Part shown: one piece after another, positions 18,991-28,224 of the stretch
Numbering within the stretch: the first letter of the stretch is position 1
Layout of the letters: the number at the start of each line of letters is the position of its first letter
Assembly (NCBI RefSeq): GCF_007754155.1
Contig: NZ_CP037423.1
Span: 5,610,865-5,674,864, forward strand
Reading direction: 5' to 3'
Length of the DNA: 64,000 bases
Source of the DNA: Stieleria neptunia
GTDB taxonomy: Bacteria > Planctomycetota > Planctomycetia > Pirellulales > Pirellulaceae
Notes under the pieces: generated by a model
Databases searched by the model: none
Told to the model about the DNA's origin: nothing
Seen by the model: only the letters and a program-made list of their open reading frames with translations
Program-made: the position numbers and the translations under genes

Positions 18991-20207
18991 AGCAAATCCT
19001 AGTCCTCAATTCCGGCAGCTCGTCGATCAAGTACGAGCTGTTTGACATGGATGCCGGTCGCGCGCTCGAGTCCGGATTGGTCGAACGGATCGGCGAAGGC
19101 GAGAGCTGCCTGAAGCAGACGCTGCCGGCGTCGACGCCAAAGTCCCCGTCCCAGTCTCGCTCGATCGACGTTGCGGTTCCCGATCACCGCCAGGGCATGG
19201 ACCTGATTCGGCGTGCGCTGTCGGAAAATGCAAGCTTTGCCGGCGGCGAACATCTGGTCGGCATCGGTCATCGAGCCGTGCACGGAGGAGAAACGTTTTC
19301 CGGTCCGACGTTGATCGACGATCACGTCCTCCAGGCGATCCAAGCATTGGTGCCACTCGCGCCGCTGCATCATCCCGCCAACCTGATCGGCATGGAGGTC
19401 GCCCGATCGGCGTTTCCTGATGTCCCCCAAGTCGCCGTGTTTGACACCGCCTACCACCAAACGCTGCCGCCTTATGCGTACCGCTATGCCGTCCCGCAGG
19501 ACTGGTACCAGCGGTATGGCCTACGCCGCTATGGCTTTCACGGCACCTCCCACGCGTATGTTGCCAAGCAGGTGGCCCGGCATCTCGGGCGCCCCTTGAC
19601 CGATGTGAACACGGTCGTGTTCCATCTCGGCAACGGGGCCAGCGTGACGGCGATTCGGGGCGGAATCAGCGTGGACACCTCGATGGGCCTGACCCCGCTA
19701 GAAGGCCTGGTGATGGGAACACGATGCGGCGATCTTGACCCCGCCATTCTGATTCAGATGGGAAAACAATCCGGGATCAGTTTGGATCAGATGGACGGGG
19801 TGCTGAACAAGCAGAGCGGACTCAAGGGACTGTGCGGGGCCAACGACATGCGAGAAGTACTGGCGAGGGAAGCCGCCGGCGATCAGGCTGCGGCGTTGGC
19901 GGTGGAGATGTTCGTCTATCGAATCAAAAAGTACATGGGGGCGTACCACGCGGTGCTGGGACGCTTGGATGCCGTCGCCTTCACCGCCGGAATCGGCGAA
20001 CACTCAGCCGAGATCCGGGCCCGCAGCTGCAGCAACCTGGGGTCATTCGGCATCGCCATCGACCCCGCGCTCAACGCCGCGGTCGAGCCTCCAATCGGCG
20101 AAATTCAAACCGCCGACAGCCGCGTCAAGGTCCTGGTCGTCAGCACCGACGAAGAATTCGAAATCGCCGAACAAACCCTCGCCTGCGTGCAGCCTGCCGG
20201 GCGATAG
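18987..20207 (+). CDS. ackA: Acetate kinase
   Basis: The 406-residue protein carries the family signatures in order: LNSGSSSIKYELFD near the start, GHRAVHGGETFSGPTLI, FDTAYHQTLPPYAYRY, RRYGFHGTSHAYV, HLGNGASVTAIRGG, DTSMGLTPLEGLVMGTRCGDLD and FTAGIGEHSAEIR. It transfers phosphate between ATP and acetate to give acetyl phosphate, completing the Pta-AckA pathway with the gene upstream. The GTG start overlaps the pta stop by four bases, so translational coupling is likely. Length and motifs are complete, and nothing is odd apart from a Ser/Pro-rich insertion around residues 45-60. Confidence 0.97.
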   Translation: MKQILVLNSGSSSIKYELFDMDAGRALESGLVERIGEGESCLKQTLPASTPKSPSQSRSIDVAVPDHRQGMDLIRRALSENASFAGGEHLVGIGHRAVHGGETFSGPTLIDDHVLQAIQALVPLAPLHHPANLIGMEVARSAFPDVPQVAVFDTAYHQTLPPYAYRYAVPQDWYQRYGLRRYGFHGTSHAYVAKQVARHLGRPLTDVNTVVFHLGNGASVTAIRGGISVDTSMGLTPLEGLVMGTRCGDLDPAILIQMGKQSGISLDQMDGVLNKQSGLKGLCGANDMREVLAREAAGDQAAALAVEMFVYRIKKYMGAYHAVLGRLDAVAFTAGIGEHSAEIRARSCSNLGSFGIAIDPALNAAVEPPIGEIQTADSRVKVLVVSTDEEFEIAEQTLACVQPAGR

Positions 20208-20497
20208 CGGACCACGGCGTCGATCCGAAAGGCAGAATGATACGGGGCAGAATCAAGGACGACATTCAGCCGCCCGTCCCAATCACCCTGCTACGTTCAA
20301 CACCACTTTCCCAACTGCACACAAAGCAACGCTCTGACCGCTTCCTGTGCTGCATTTTCTTGTCACCAATCTTCTGGTCGCCCCGGTACCGGGCACTGTT
20401 ATTTTTCTGCCCTCCGTTTTTCTGCCAATCATCAGTCGGCGGAACGATCCAGAACCTGCGGCTGACAGGCATGCTCGTTTCTGAAGGCGGTAGACGG
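20208..20497. other. Intergenic DNA after ackA with dispersed-repeat fragments
   Basis: No gene is seen. Around 20403-20430 there are two TTTTTCTGCC units and near 20236 an ACGGGGCAGAAT unit; both belong to the short dispersed repeat family found elsewhere in this window (21634, 26261, 32438, 46064). Confidence 0.5.
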
Positions 20498-20696
20498 TTA
20501 GCGAATCGACTTGCGTCTGCGGCGAGCGACGACAACCGTCATGCCCAACGCGATGATGGAAAACGACGACGGCATCGACCACGTCGTTCGCCGCACTCGA
20601 CGTCGTGTTCTGCACCGCCCCCCAAGTAATGATCGCGCCATGGGCGGACGATTGAATGACAAATGTCACGAAAAACAAGATCGAAAATTGGCGCAC
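20498..20696 (-). pseudogene. Relic of a PEP-CTERM-type exported protein
   Basis: From a GTG at 20696 on the minus strand the frame gives a signal peptide (SILFFVTFVIQSSAHG) and then AIITWGAVQNTTS, a start typical of planctomycete 'ITWG' exported proteins. About 40 codons in, the frame changes: in the neighbouring frame the sequence continues as SMPSSFSIIALGMTVVVARRRRKSIR and then a stop (TAA, 20498-20500). This is a sorting-signal-like tail with a Pro-Ser motif, a hydrophobic helix and an Arg cluster. The body of the gene, normally more than 100 residues, is missing, so an internal deletion with a frameshift explains what remains. The two ends are convincing; the family name is from memory. 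Confidence 0.6.
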
Positions 20697-21052
20697 GAAT
20701 TGGACTTAATGTTGAACGAGAATCGATCAGGATTTGACGAGAATAAAATGCGGCGGGCAGATAACCGTCTCACAAGACATCCCGCATCGCGGGCCTATGA
20801 TTATCGATGTCGCACCTGCCAGTGCCGATTCCACCTTTGACGAATCAGCAGGGCGTTCGATGGCACACCGAGACCGTCGAGGGCGTGGAAAACTGTGCGT
20901 GGATGCACGGCACTCGCCAAAACGAATCGCCGCTGGGCGGTTTTCCTGAAGCCGGACAGCCTGATCACAGCGATGCCGCCATTGGCACGAAAATTGCCCC
21001 TCTAGTGAACGCGAGAAGATCCACTATCGACAGGCATCCCAGGAGCAGAGCC
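20697..21052. other. Intergenic stretch, no supported gene
   Basis: About 350 bases with no convincing coding sequence. A frame open from 20807 into the next gene has no recognisable domain before the ATG at 21053, which has its own ribosome binding site. Confidence 0.45.
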
Positions 21053-21352
21053 ATGTCACCCGATTCGCGTATCGCGGGCGATACTCGCGACAGGTTGGAA
21101 CAGCGGTACTTGGAACTCAAAGAACAGCGTGACGATCTCTGCCGGGATCTCGCCGGTTGGTGCGGTGTTTATATCGCTCCCGGAAGCGATCCGGTGAAAG
21201 CCTTGGAGCCCTGTCGAGAGGCGGCCGAAGTTTGCCACAACACCGAAAAGTTGGAGATCATCGACCGCATCAGCAACGACACGCTCGACATGCGGAAACT
21301 CCAAGAGCTGCTTCGCGCGGCCGATGCCGAACGCAGCCACTTTGTGATCTAG
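21053..21352 (+). CDS. Small hypothetical protein
   Basis: The ATG at 21053 lies 7 bases after AGGAG, giving a 99-residue acidic protein. It has a likely coiled-coil start (TRDRLEQRYLELKEQRDDLCRDL) and three or four cysteines (DLCRDL, WCGVY, PCREAAEVC). The family is not recognised. The helical pattern and cysteines would fit a small scaffold or redox-sensitive protein, but there is no direct support. It ends just before tRNA-Gly on the opposite strand. Confidence 0.6.
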   Translation: MSPDSRIAGDTRDRLEQRYLELKEQRDDLCRDLAGWCGVYIAPGSDPVKALEPCREAAEVCHNTEKLEIIDRISNDTLDMRKLQELLRAADAERSHFVI

Positions 21353-21378
21353 CGTGCCCAGAGGAGCAGCCACACCCA

Positions 21379-21451
21379 AGCGGGTGACCGGATTCGAACC
21401 GGCGACAAACAGCTTGGGAAGCTGTCACTCTACCAACTGAGTTACACCCGC
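21379..21451 (-). tRNA. tRNA-Gly (anticodon CCC)
   Basis: The reverse complement folds as a complete cloverleaf. The acceptor strands are GCGGGTG and CACCCGC, the D-arm contains AGTTGGTAGA, the anticodon stem-loop is ACAGC-TTCCCAA-GCTGT, and the T-arm is GCCGG-TTCGAAT-CCGGT. The anticodon CCC reads GGG (Gly). CCA is not encoded. Confidence 0.95.
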
Positions 21452-21633
21452 GAAGCCTCGCATTTTAGGTGAACTTCCCGCGGCCGTCAAAGCACGCACC
21501 CAGAGGTTGGGAGGAACGGTGGGGTTGTCGTTGATTGAGAAGTGGCAGAATGAGGGAGAGAGGGAGAGAGGGAGACAAGGAGAGTGGGAGAGTGGGTCGT
21601 GTGATAGAGTGGAATAAAAAATGCGGGGTTCCT

Positions 21634-21745
21634 AATGCCACCCCATCATTCTGCCACCCCATCATTCTGCCACCCCATCATTCTGCCACCCCATCGTCTT
21701 GCCCCCATCGTCTTGCCCCCATCGTCTTGCCCCCATCGTCTTGCC
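21634..21745. repeat. Tandem run of short units ATTCTGCCACCCCATC and GTCTTGCCCCCATC
   Basis: The run has about four 16-bp ATTCTGCCACCCCATC-type units followed by four 14-bp GTCTTGCCCCCATC units, directly after a purine-rich GGGAGAGAGGGAGA stretch (about 21550-21597). Related units recur in at least five other intergenic places in the window. It sits between tRNA-Gly and the 3' end of the beta-helix protein gene. Confidence 0.85.
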
Positions 21746-21757
21746 AACCGAGAGCGA

Positions 21758-24700
21758 TCAGAAGCCCAACCGCTTCGAGAAACGCTGTCCGAATCGACCG
21801 TAGTCTTGTCCATCGACATCAAGGTCTCCGTCGGCATCCAAAGCCGGATCGAAGGCGGGGTCGGATGAAGGTCGCAAGAACGTCGCGCCGAAACGACCGT
21901 AGTCTTGCCCATCCACGTCCCGGTCTCCATCGGTATCACCGTAGTAGCGGAAAAACGAATCCGCCGCCTGATCGCCGAATGGATGGTTGTGGTTCATCGT
22001 TCGGCCGCCCGCATCAATCAATGCTCCGGTGACGACCAGTTCGTAGTTGCCATCATCCAGAGTGTGTCGTCCTTCAACCGCGTTGACGACGGAAGGCCCC
22101 GGCAGGAAGGTCAGCGTCGCAACCGTTTTCCCATCCTGGACTTCCGAACTCAACGCCAGATTCACAAGTTCATGGGTGGACCGATTGCGAACCGAGAAGG
22201 CGTCTGTCGCCGCCGTGACGTCCGTGTTAAACGTGACCGTCAATTCACTCACTCGCGAACGTTGGGACTGGCCTTGATTGATCACCACGCTCTCCACCGC
22301 CGGGTCAACCGCTTCGCCGATCATCACCACATAGTCTTCGACTTCACCGTCGTCGGCCGAGCCGACCGGTTGCAAGCCGCCGTTTGAACTGAGACGGACG
22401 CGGGCGACGGTTTGTCCGGTCGGTGCCGCGGCCGGCAAATCGTAGTTGAGCGTTTGCAACCCCGCGATCACCGGCGCATCGGCAAGAATCTGTTCGTCGG
22501 CTTGCCAGATCCCGTCGCGATCAAAGTCGATCCAGGCATCGACCTTGGCGTTGTCGGCATTTTGAAGGTCGATGTTCACACCGGCCATCGGGTTGCCGAT
22601 TCCGATGTTGCCGAACAGCACGCCATCTTCGTCGCTGCCATCGCCATCAGCATCCGCACTCGGTTGCCCATCGGTTTCCAGATCGCGTGTCTCACCCAAA
22701 CGGGGCCCGGTGCCACGATGCCGTGCCCCGTCGTCGCCGACCAAGGTCCCGTAGGATGCCGGGGCGTCGCCGTAGTCATACGGAACAAGCTGATAATCGG
22801 AAAGCACCACGGTATTGGCCGGCCCGCCGTAAGTCACCCGGAACGTCCCTTCGCCGCCGAGTGTCTCCAGCCGTTGGCCACTGGCAACGTTGTCAAACGC
22901 GCCCGACAAACTCGCCTCGGACACAAGGACCGTGAACGTGTCCGTCGGCAAAGGTTGAAACATTCCGTCTCCCAAATCCAGCAATGAAACGCTGAGCACC
23001 CCGCCAAGCGTTGCGGAGCTGGCAAGCAAGCGGTCGTATCCCGATCCGGCCGTTGTCCCGCCGAGTTCCACATCGAAATGGGCGTCCGGCGACAAGGTTA
23101 AATCGTCCACGGACAGCGTCCCGGCACTCGCCCCCGGTGCGAGATGCCCACCAGCGTTCACGATCACAGCGGAACCAATCGTCCCGTTGCCGCCGAGCGT
23201 GCCACCCGCATTGACGGTGTAGTCGCCGCCGCCGGTGTGTGCGCCATCGATCTGTAGTACACCGCCATTGACCGTCGTCGTACCCGCGTACGTGTTGTTG
23301 CCCGCCAGGGTCTGCGTGCCCGTGTCGGATTTGACGAGCGAGACCGCGGTTGCAATCTGCCCTGAAAAGATCGCATCGTCCGATCCGAACGCGATTTCCA
23401 AACGGGCGCCGGCGCCTTCGAACGGATTCGTCGAGACAACTTGCCCGGAACCCAGCAACCGGCCAACCTTTCCGGGTAGCATGCTCGCGCCGGTGCGGCT
23501 GTTGAGGTCCATCAGGCCGTCGACAAGGACGTCGCCTTGGGTGTTGAACGTATTGTTGCTGATGGCTGAAATCGAAGCCGCCGCGGCAACCGTCAACTCT
23601 CGGTGCACCACACCGGTTCGCCCCGTGACGTGACCCTCGGCGACCACCAGTGATCCATCAAACGTACTGGACTTTTCCATCGACAACTTGCCTGCACCGA
23701 GTTTCGTCAGGGTGCCCGTTCCCTGGATCCGGCCGACCAACAGTTGATTGCCTTGAACACCTACACCGATAGACGCGTCGCCATCGAGAAAGAGGGTGCT
23801 TTCGTCACCGTTGTTCGAGCTGCCAAAACGGGTGCCGGAATTGGCGGAGCCCTCCGAATACAACGCGCCTTTCCCATCCACTCCGTCACCGCTGATCGTC
23901 AGTTTTTCGTTGGTGATCCGGATACCCGGTTGAATCTCCAGCGTCCCTCCGTCGGCGACAATCGACGCGTTGGATTCCAGCGTTCCGTCGGCGGCGGTGC
24001 CGTTGTTGCCTAGACCGTTGACATGTTGCACCAACAACCGCGAATCGTTGAGAACCACCGTGACGCCATCGTATTGGTTGTCTTTGCCGTTGCTGATCAC
24101 GCCGGCTTGGGAACTCCCCTGGTTGCCCGTGACTTCGATGCCCAGCACCATCATCTGGTTGGTGTTGTTGTGAAACGTGGAGTTGATGTAGTCGTAAGTG
24201 GACGCGCCGTCATCTGGGCCGGTGGGGTGTTTCGTGTCGCGCCAGTTGGTCGAAAACACCTGACCGAACCGGACGAGCGAATCCTCCGGCAACGCCCCCG
24301 CAGGCACATCGCTGTCGATCGTCACGTCGATGTTGTTTCCCGCAACATACGCGACCGCCCAGTCCACGCCTTCGGGAACACCGCCAACCAACTCCACCTC
24401 GATCGACGAGTCGCGTGAACTGTCGTAAGGCGTGTACAGCAACGGGCCGTGAGTGATGTCGCCCTTGGCGTTGGTGATGGTCGTGTTGGTCTTGAAATTG
24501 AAGGCGTTTTCGGTGCCGTAGGCCTCGACGTTGTCGAGAGTCATCGTGCCCCTGCCCAACGCCACGGAGAACCCGGTCCGCATGTTGGTGACGACCACGT
24601 TGTTGACCGTTAACCCGGTGGGACCGGAGTACATCCTCACGCCGTCTTCGGCTCCCGAGATCATCATGTCGGGGGCAAGCACGTTGCCGTGGGAAGTGAA

Positions 24701-25732
24701 GCCGTAGTCCTGGTAAAGATCCGTGGCGATGACGTCGTTGCTGGAGAACAGCTCGCCGGTGACCGTGCTGTTGGTCAGCGTGGTGTTGTCCGATGTCCCC
24801 TGAACGAAGAATCCGTGGCCGTAGGTTTTGACGTCCAGATGCATGTCGTTGACCACCGCATTGACGGCGTCGATGACCTGGAAGGCGGATGTCTTTCGAT
24901 GGGCAATCCATGGCAGCCCGACTCCATCGCCAACCGGGTCGCCGTTCTCATCCAGTGCCGGTCCGGGAGGCCATCCCTGTGGATCTTTCCGGGCGCCTTT
25001 CCCGAACACATCGCCGTAGCCATAAGGGGTCGAACCGCGAGTCAAGACGTTGACACCATCGACGGTGTTGCCCGATCCGGTCATCTGGATATAGACCGCC
25101 GCCCAATCGGCATGTCGTTGTGCATTGGGATCGGTGTCCATCGCCAGGTCATGGCCGGTGACCTGAAGTCCCGTGACCGTGTTGCCATCGCCACTCACCT
25201 TCACCACACGGACGCCGCTGTCGTGGCCAAGACGTCGGCCGAAACCGTCAAGCTTTCGTGTATCGAGGTTGATGCTGGTACCGGTCAGGTCATAGGTATT
25301 GTTGCTGCCACCCAGTTCAAGAAAAATGGGCTCGGAGTTGGCCGGGTCCGCGATGTGATCGCCGTTGATCCAATACACACCCGGCGTCACGACGCCAGTC
25401 ACCGGGTGCGGATCGCCTCCGCTGGTGCTCAGCGTCACGGTGCTGGCATTGACCGTCGTGCCCAGGGCGCGCAATTCCGCCAAACTGCTTGCGGTGTACG
25501 CCGCCTCCGCCGAAACCGGTAACGGGTCTTCCGCCAGATCGCCAAACACTGCAGGGGGCGAAGGCGAATCGCTGAACGCATCCGGTTCAAGCATCAACGT
25601 GGCATCGAGCACGACGCGTGATTCCAGCAACTGGAACCGTCTTAGACGAACAGGTCGGGATGCGGTGTTGCGCCGATTTGACTTCGCTCGGCGCGACAAC
25701 CGACGTGAAGCCCAACGGTACGGATGGGACAT
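21758..25732 (-). CDS. Large exported surface protein: beta-helix, autotransporter-type repeats, GEVED domain, dockerin-like tail
   Basis: The ATG at 25732 gives 1,324 residues. A basic N-terminus leads to LLESRVVLDA (about 35-44), a variant of the planctomycete LEPR-type export signature. Then come a right-handed beta-helix region (about 90-560), passenger-like solenoid repeats (about 600-960; TTVNGGVLQIDGAHTGGG, NAGGHLAPGASAGTLS) and a GEVED-type domain (YDYGDAPASYGT ... DDGEVEDYVV, about 1010-1160). A Big-like domain follows. Two calcium-loop repeats (DTDGDRDVDGQDYGRF, DADGDLDVDGQDYGRF) at the very end look like a dockerin-like pair. No beta-barrel is present, so it is not an autotransporter. 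It is probably exported and held at the cell surface. Confidence 0.88.
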   Translation of the reverse strand: MSHPYRWASRRLSRRAKSNRRNTASRPVRLRRFQLLESRVVLDATLMLEPDAFSDSPSPPAVFGDLAEDPLPVSAEAAYTASSLAELRALGTTVNASTVTLSTSGGDPHPVTGVVTPGVYWINGDHIADPANSEPIFLELGGSNNTYDLTGTSINLDTRKLDGFGRRLGHDSGVRVVKVSGDGNTVTGLQVTGHDLAMDTDPNAQRHADWAAVYIQMTGSGNTVDGVNVLTRGSTPYGYGDVFGKGARKDPQGWPPGPALDENGDPVGDGVGLPWIAHRKTSAFQVIDAVNAVVNDMHLDVKTYGHGFFVQGTSDNTTLTNSTVTGELFSSNDVIATDLYQDYGFTSHGNVLAPDMMISGAEDGVRMYSGPTGLTVNNVVVTNMRTGFSVALGRGTMTLDNVEAYGTENAFNFKTNTTITNAKGDITHGPLLYTPYDSSRDSSIEVELVGGVPEGVDWAVAYVAGNNIDVTIDSDVPAGALPEDSLVRFGQVFSTNWRDTKHPTGPDDGASTYDYINSTFHNNTNQMMVLGIEVTGNQGSSQAGVISNGKDNQYDGVTVVLNDSRLLVQHVNGLGNNGTAADGTLESNASIVADGGTLEIQPGIRITNEKLTISGDGVDGKGALYSEGSANSGTRFGSSNNGDESTLFLDGDASIGVGVQGNQLLVGRIQGTGTLTKLGAGKLSMEKSSTFDGSLVVAEGHVTGRTGVVHRELTVAAAASISAISNNTFNTQGDVLVDGLMDLNSRTGASMLPGKVGRLLGSGQVVSTNPFEGAGARLEIAFGSDDAIFSGQIATAVSLVKSDTGTQTLAGNNTYAGTTTVNGGVLQIDGAHTGGGDYTVNAGGTLGGNGTIGSAVIVNAGGHLAPGASAGTLSVDDLTLSPDAHFDVELGGTTAGSGYDRLLASSATLGGVLSVSLLDLGDGMFQPLPTDTFTVLVSEASLSGAFDNVASGQRLETLGGEGTFRVTYGGPANTVVLSDYQLVPYDYGDAPASYGTLVGDDGARHRGTGPRLGETRDLETDGQPSADADGDGSDEDGVLFGNIGIGNPMAGVNIDLQNADNAKVDAWIDFDRDGIWQADEQILADAPVIAGLQTLNYDLPAAAPTGQTVARVRLSSNGGLQPVGSADDGEVEDYVVMIGEAVDPAVESVVINQGQSQRSRVSELTVTFNTDVTAATDAFSVRNRSTHELVNLALSSEVQDGKTVATLTFLPGPSVVNAVEGRHTLDDGNYELVVTGALIDAGGRTMNHNHPFGDQAADSFFRYYGDTDGDRDVDGQDYGRFGATFLRPSSDPAFDPALDADGDLDVDGQDYGRFGQRFSKRLGF

Positions 25733-25864
25733 TTGCGAGCCGATGGGACTTTGGCGTTGAAAAGAGACCGAACGGAAAAGTGTGCGACGCGGATCCGCAA
25801 TGTTGTCATGTGACGGTGAGACGCCTGTCACATCCACTCTCGCGCAACCAGCCCTGAACGCGCC

Positions 25865-25904
25865 TGCCCAGGCAAAGGGGCTGTTGCCCAGGCAAAGGGG
25901 CTGT
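25865..25904. repeat. Exact tandem duplication of a 20-bp unit
   Basis: TGCCCAGGCAAAGGGGCTGT occurs twice without a gap (25865-25884 and 25885-25904), 130-170 bases upstream of the start of the beta-helix protein gene. It may be a recent slippage product or a regulatory site duplication. Confidence 0.8.
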
Positions 25905-26163
25905 GCGGATTCTGCCACCGGCGTCGCTCAACTAGGGTACCAGAAAACCGACAAATGTGGCGCAAAAACCACCGCTGCAGGGGTTCCAGACACCTCCTCT
26001 AGGTTTCGGCGTGAGAACGCCAGGCGACCGGGGTAGCAAGACAGGAGGCAGATCAATACGGGGCAGAATGATTGCGAGGACTTGCTCACGACCATCACAA
26101 CCGACGATCCGAATGCAATGTCAACCACGCCACTTCCGTGCTAAGCAACACACAGAAGATTAA

Positions 26164-26218
26164 TGGGATAGGCTTCCAGCCTGTCGACGCTGGAATGACA
26201 GGCTGGAAGCCTATCCCA
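26164..26218. repeat. Long perfect inverted repeat (22-bp arms)
   Basis: TGGGATAGGCTTCCAGCCTG continues to the arm end at 26185 and is matched exactly by its reverse complement at 26197-26218, with an 11-base loop. The arms are perfect. A folded RNA or cruciform would be very stable. It is likely a copy of a dispersed palindromic element, since a different but similarly built palindrome (ends GGCATAGGG / CCCTATGCC) occurs at 41522-41574. Confidence 0.85.
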
Positions 26219-26260
26219 CTCGCCAGATCCGACACCTAGTTCCCGTTCGGCTTGAACATC

Positions 26261-26345
26261 ATTCTGCCACTCCATCATTCTGCCTTCCCACCAGTCCTCC
26301 CTCCTGCCCCTCCTGACTCCTCCCTCCTGCCCCATTTTCCTGCCG
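26261..26345. repeat. Cluster of dispersed CATTCTGCC/CCTGCCCC units
   Basis: At least five related short units (ATCATTCTGCCACTCC, ATCATTCTGCCTTCCC, TCCTGCCCCTCC, CCTGCCCCATTTTCC, CTTTCTGCC) follow each other in the pyrimidine-rich spacer upstream of pabB. They belong to the same family as the run at 21634-21745. Confidence 0.7.
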
Positions 26346-26462
26346 ACCCTCTTTCTGCCATCCCCCGCCCCAACCAGCATTTGCGGTTGAACGCCGCCCG
26401 ACCGAGAGTCAAGCTACACACCGCCCGCCTGCCCATCTTCCTTCGTTCACCTCCCCATTTTC

Positions 26463-28016
26463 GTGCCCAAACGTCCTGAAATTTGCCGTCCGCCCGTCGT
26501 GCGTCCGATCGCATCGGATTTGGACGTGACCGATCTCTTCGCAGCCCTGTCAGGCTTGCCGGGGCGGGTCTGGTTGGATTCGGCGACCGTGCAGACGTCC
26601 GTCGACGAGGTGGTGCGGCGGCTTTCCCGGTACTCGTTTTTGTCCGCGGACCCGGTCAAGCGGCTCAGCGTGTTCCCGGACCAGCCGGACCCTTGGCCCG
26701 AACTGGCGCGTTGGGTTGACGCACTGCCCAACGATTTCGACGCTTCCTTGCCCCCGTTCCAAGGCGGGCTGGTCGGAGTGATCGGCTACGAAGCGGCCCG
26801 CTGGTTGGAACCGCAGGAGTTGGCGGATTGCCACGCGCATCAAGAAAACGACTTGCCGACCCCGGCGCTCTCGTTTGGCGTTTTTGATTGGACGCTCGCG
26901 ATCGACCATTTTGAGAACCGGTCCTGGTTGATCTGCCAAGGCTTCACGGCGGAAGACTTGGACGGCGGTGGCGATTCGTCCCCGGCATCGGCGGCCGCGC
27001 GTCGGCTGCGCTGCGCGGGCGAACGTGCCGACCAGATCTGCGATTTGATTTCCGACGTGAAGCCCCAAGCAGATCACGCGCCGCATCAACTTCACCGTGT
27101 CGATTCGTCACCAGACGCCTCTGGCGAGGTGGCCAGCAACTTCACCGGCGAAGCGTTTCGGGCGTCGGTCGCGGACATCGTGGAACGGATTCGCGGCGGC
27201 GATTCGTTCCAAGTCAACTTGGCCCAACGACTGACGACCAGTTCGTCACTCGACCCGGCGGCGTTGTATCTGCGGCTCCGCAGCGCTAATCCGGCCCCGT
27301 TCGCCGGGTTTTACGACGGAGGCGATTTTCAGGTGCTCAGTTCCTCGCCGGAAGGATTTTTGCAGCTCCGCGACCGCCACGTCGAAACACGTCCGATCAA
27401 GGGGACCGTGCCCCGCACGGGCGATGCGGCCACCGATGCGGACTTGGCGGCCACCTTGCTGGCCAGCGAAAAAGACCGCGCCGAGAACGTCATGATTGTC
27501 GACCTGATGCGGAACGATCTGTCACGCGTCTGCCGAGACGAAAGCGTCGTCGTCAGTCGGCTCTGTGAGATCGAGCGGTATCAATTCGTGCAACACCTCG
27601 TCTCGGTCGTCGAAGGTGACTTGGTGGACGGCGTGGACGCGGTGGAAGTGTTGATGGCCTGTTTTCCCGGCGGCAGCGTGACGGGGGCGCCGAAGATCGA
27701 AGCGATGAAAACGATTGCCGAGCTGGAGCCTCATCCGCGCGGTCCGTACTGCGGATCGATGGGCTACTTCAGTTGCGGGGGCGACGCGGATTTCAACATC
27801 CTGATCCGCACGATCACGGCCACGGCCGGCCGGCTGCAGATCCCGGTGGGCGGCGGCATCACGGCGCGGAGCCATCCGGCGGCCGAAGAGGCCGAGACCT
27901 GGGCCAAGGCGACCGGAATGCTCAACGCGCTCCCCACTCCGCCGCCCCAAACCCGGGCAAAATTGACGCCACCGGTCAATCATTCGGCGAACCCCAAAAT
28001 CTCTGAAGCCGTCTGA
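26463..28016 (+). CDS. pabB: Aminodeoxychorismate synthase component I
   Basis: The 517-residue protein (GTG start) contains the chorismate-binding domain in its C-terminal half. Motifs are SSSPEGFLQL, RPIKGTVPRT, LLASEKDRAENVMIVDLMRNDLSRVC, GGSVTGAPKIEAM and CGSMGYFSCGGDADFNILIRT. The lysine in PIKGT is the feature that separates PabB from anthranilate synthase TrpE (PIAGT), since PabB forms an intermediate on that Lys. The enzyme adds ammonia to chorismate to make aminodeoxychorismate for folate. The N-terminal part fits the usual anthranilate-synthase N domain, with an insertion near residues 160-215. PabA and PabC are not adjacent. Confidence 0.92.
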   Translation: MPKRPEICRPPVVRPIASDLDVTDLFAALSGLPGRVWLDSATVQTSVDEVVRRLSRYSFLSADPVKRLSVFPDQPDPWPELARWVDALPNDFDASLPPFQGGLVGVIGYEAARWLEPQELADCHAHQENDLPTPALSFGVFDWTLAIDHFENRSWLICQGFTAEDLDGGGDSSPASAAARRLRCAGERADQICDLISDVKPQADHAPHQLHRVDSSPDASGEVASNFTGEAFRASVADIVERIRGGDSFQVNLAQRLTTSSSLDPAALYLRLRSANPAPFAGFYDGGDFQVLSSSPEGFLQLRDRHVETRPIKGTVPRTGDAATDADLAATLLASEKDRAENVMIVDLMRNDLSRVCRDESVVVSRLCEIERYQFVQHLVSVVEGDLVDGVDAVEVLMACFPGGSVTGAPKIEAMKTIAELEPHPRGPYCGSMGYFSCGGDADFNILIRTITATAGRLQIPVGGGITARSHPAAEEAETWAKATGMLNALPTPPPQTRAKLTPPVNHSANPKISEAV

Positions 28017-28224
28017 CTCGTGCGATCGAAAGCTTTCCGACATCTTGAGAGGATGAATCACTCAAGGTGCGTCTCATGGTTTCGTTCACTGGCCGAATCA
28101 ACTGGCATCCCGTCGGCGCCATTGCGATGCGGCCACAGCATCAGCTACCACTTCGCCACTTCGCCACTTCTGTGTCGTCCCGCGTTACAACGACATCGGG
28201 GGAATCTGTCCTGGCAAATGGGAC

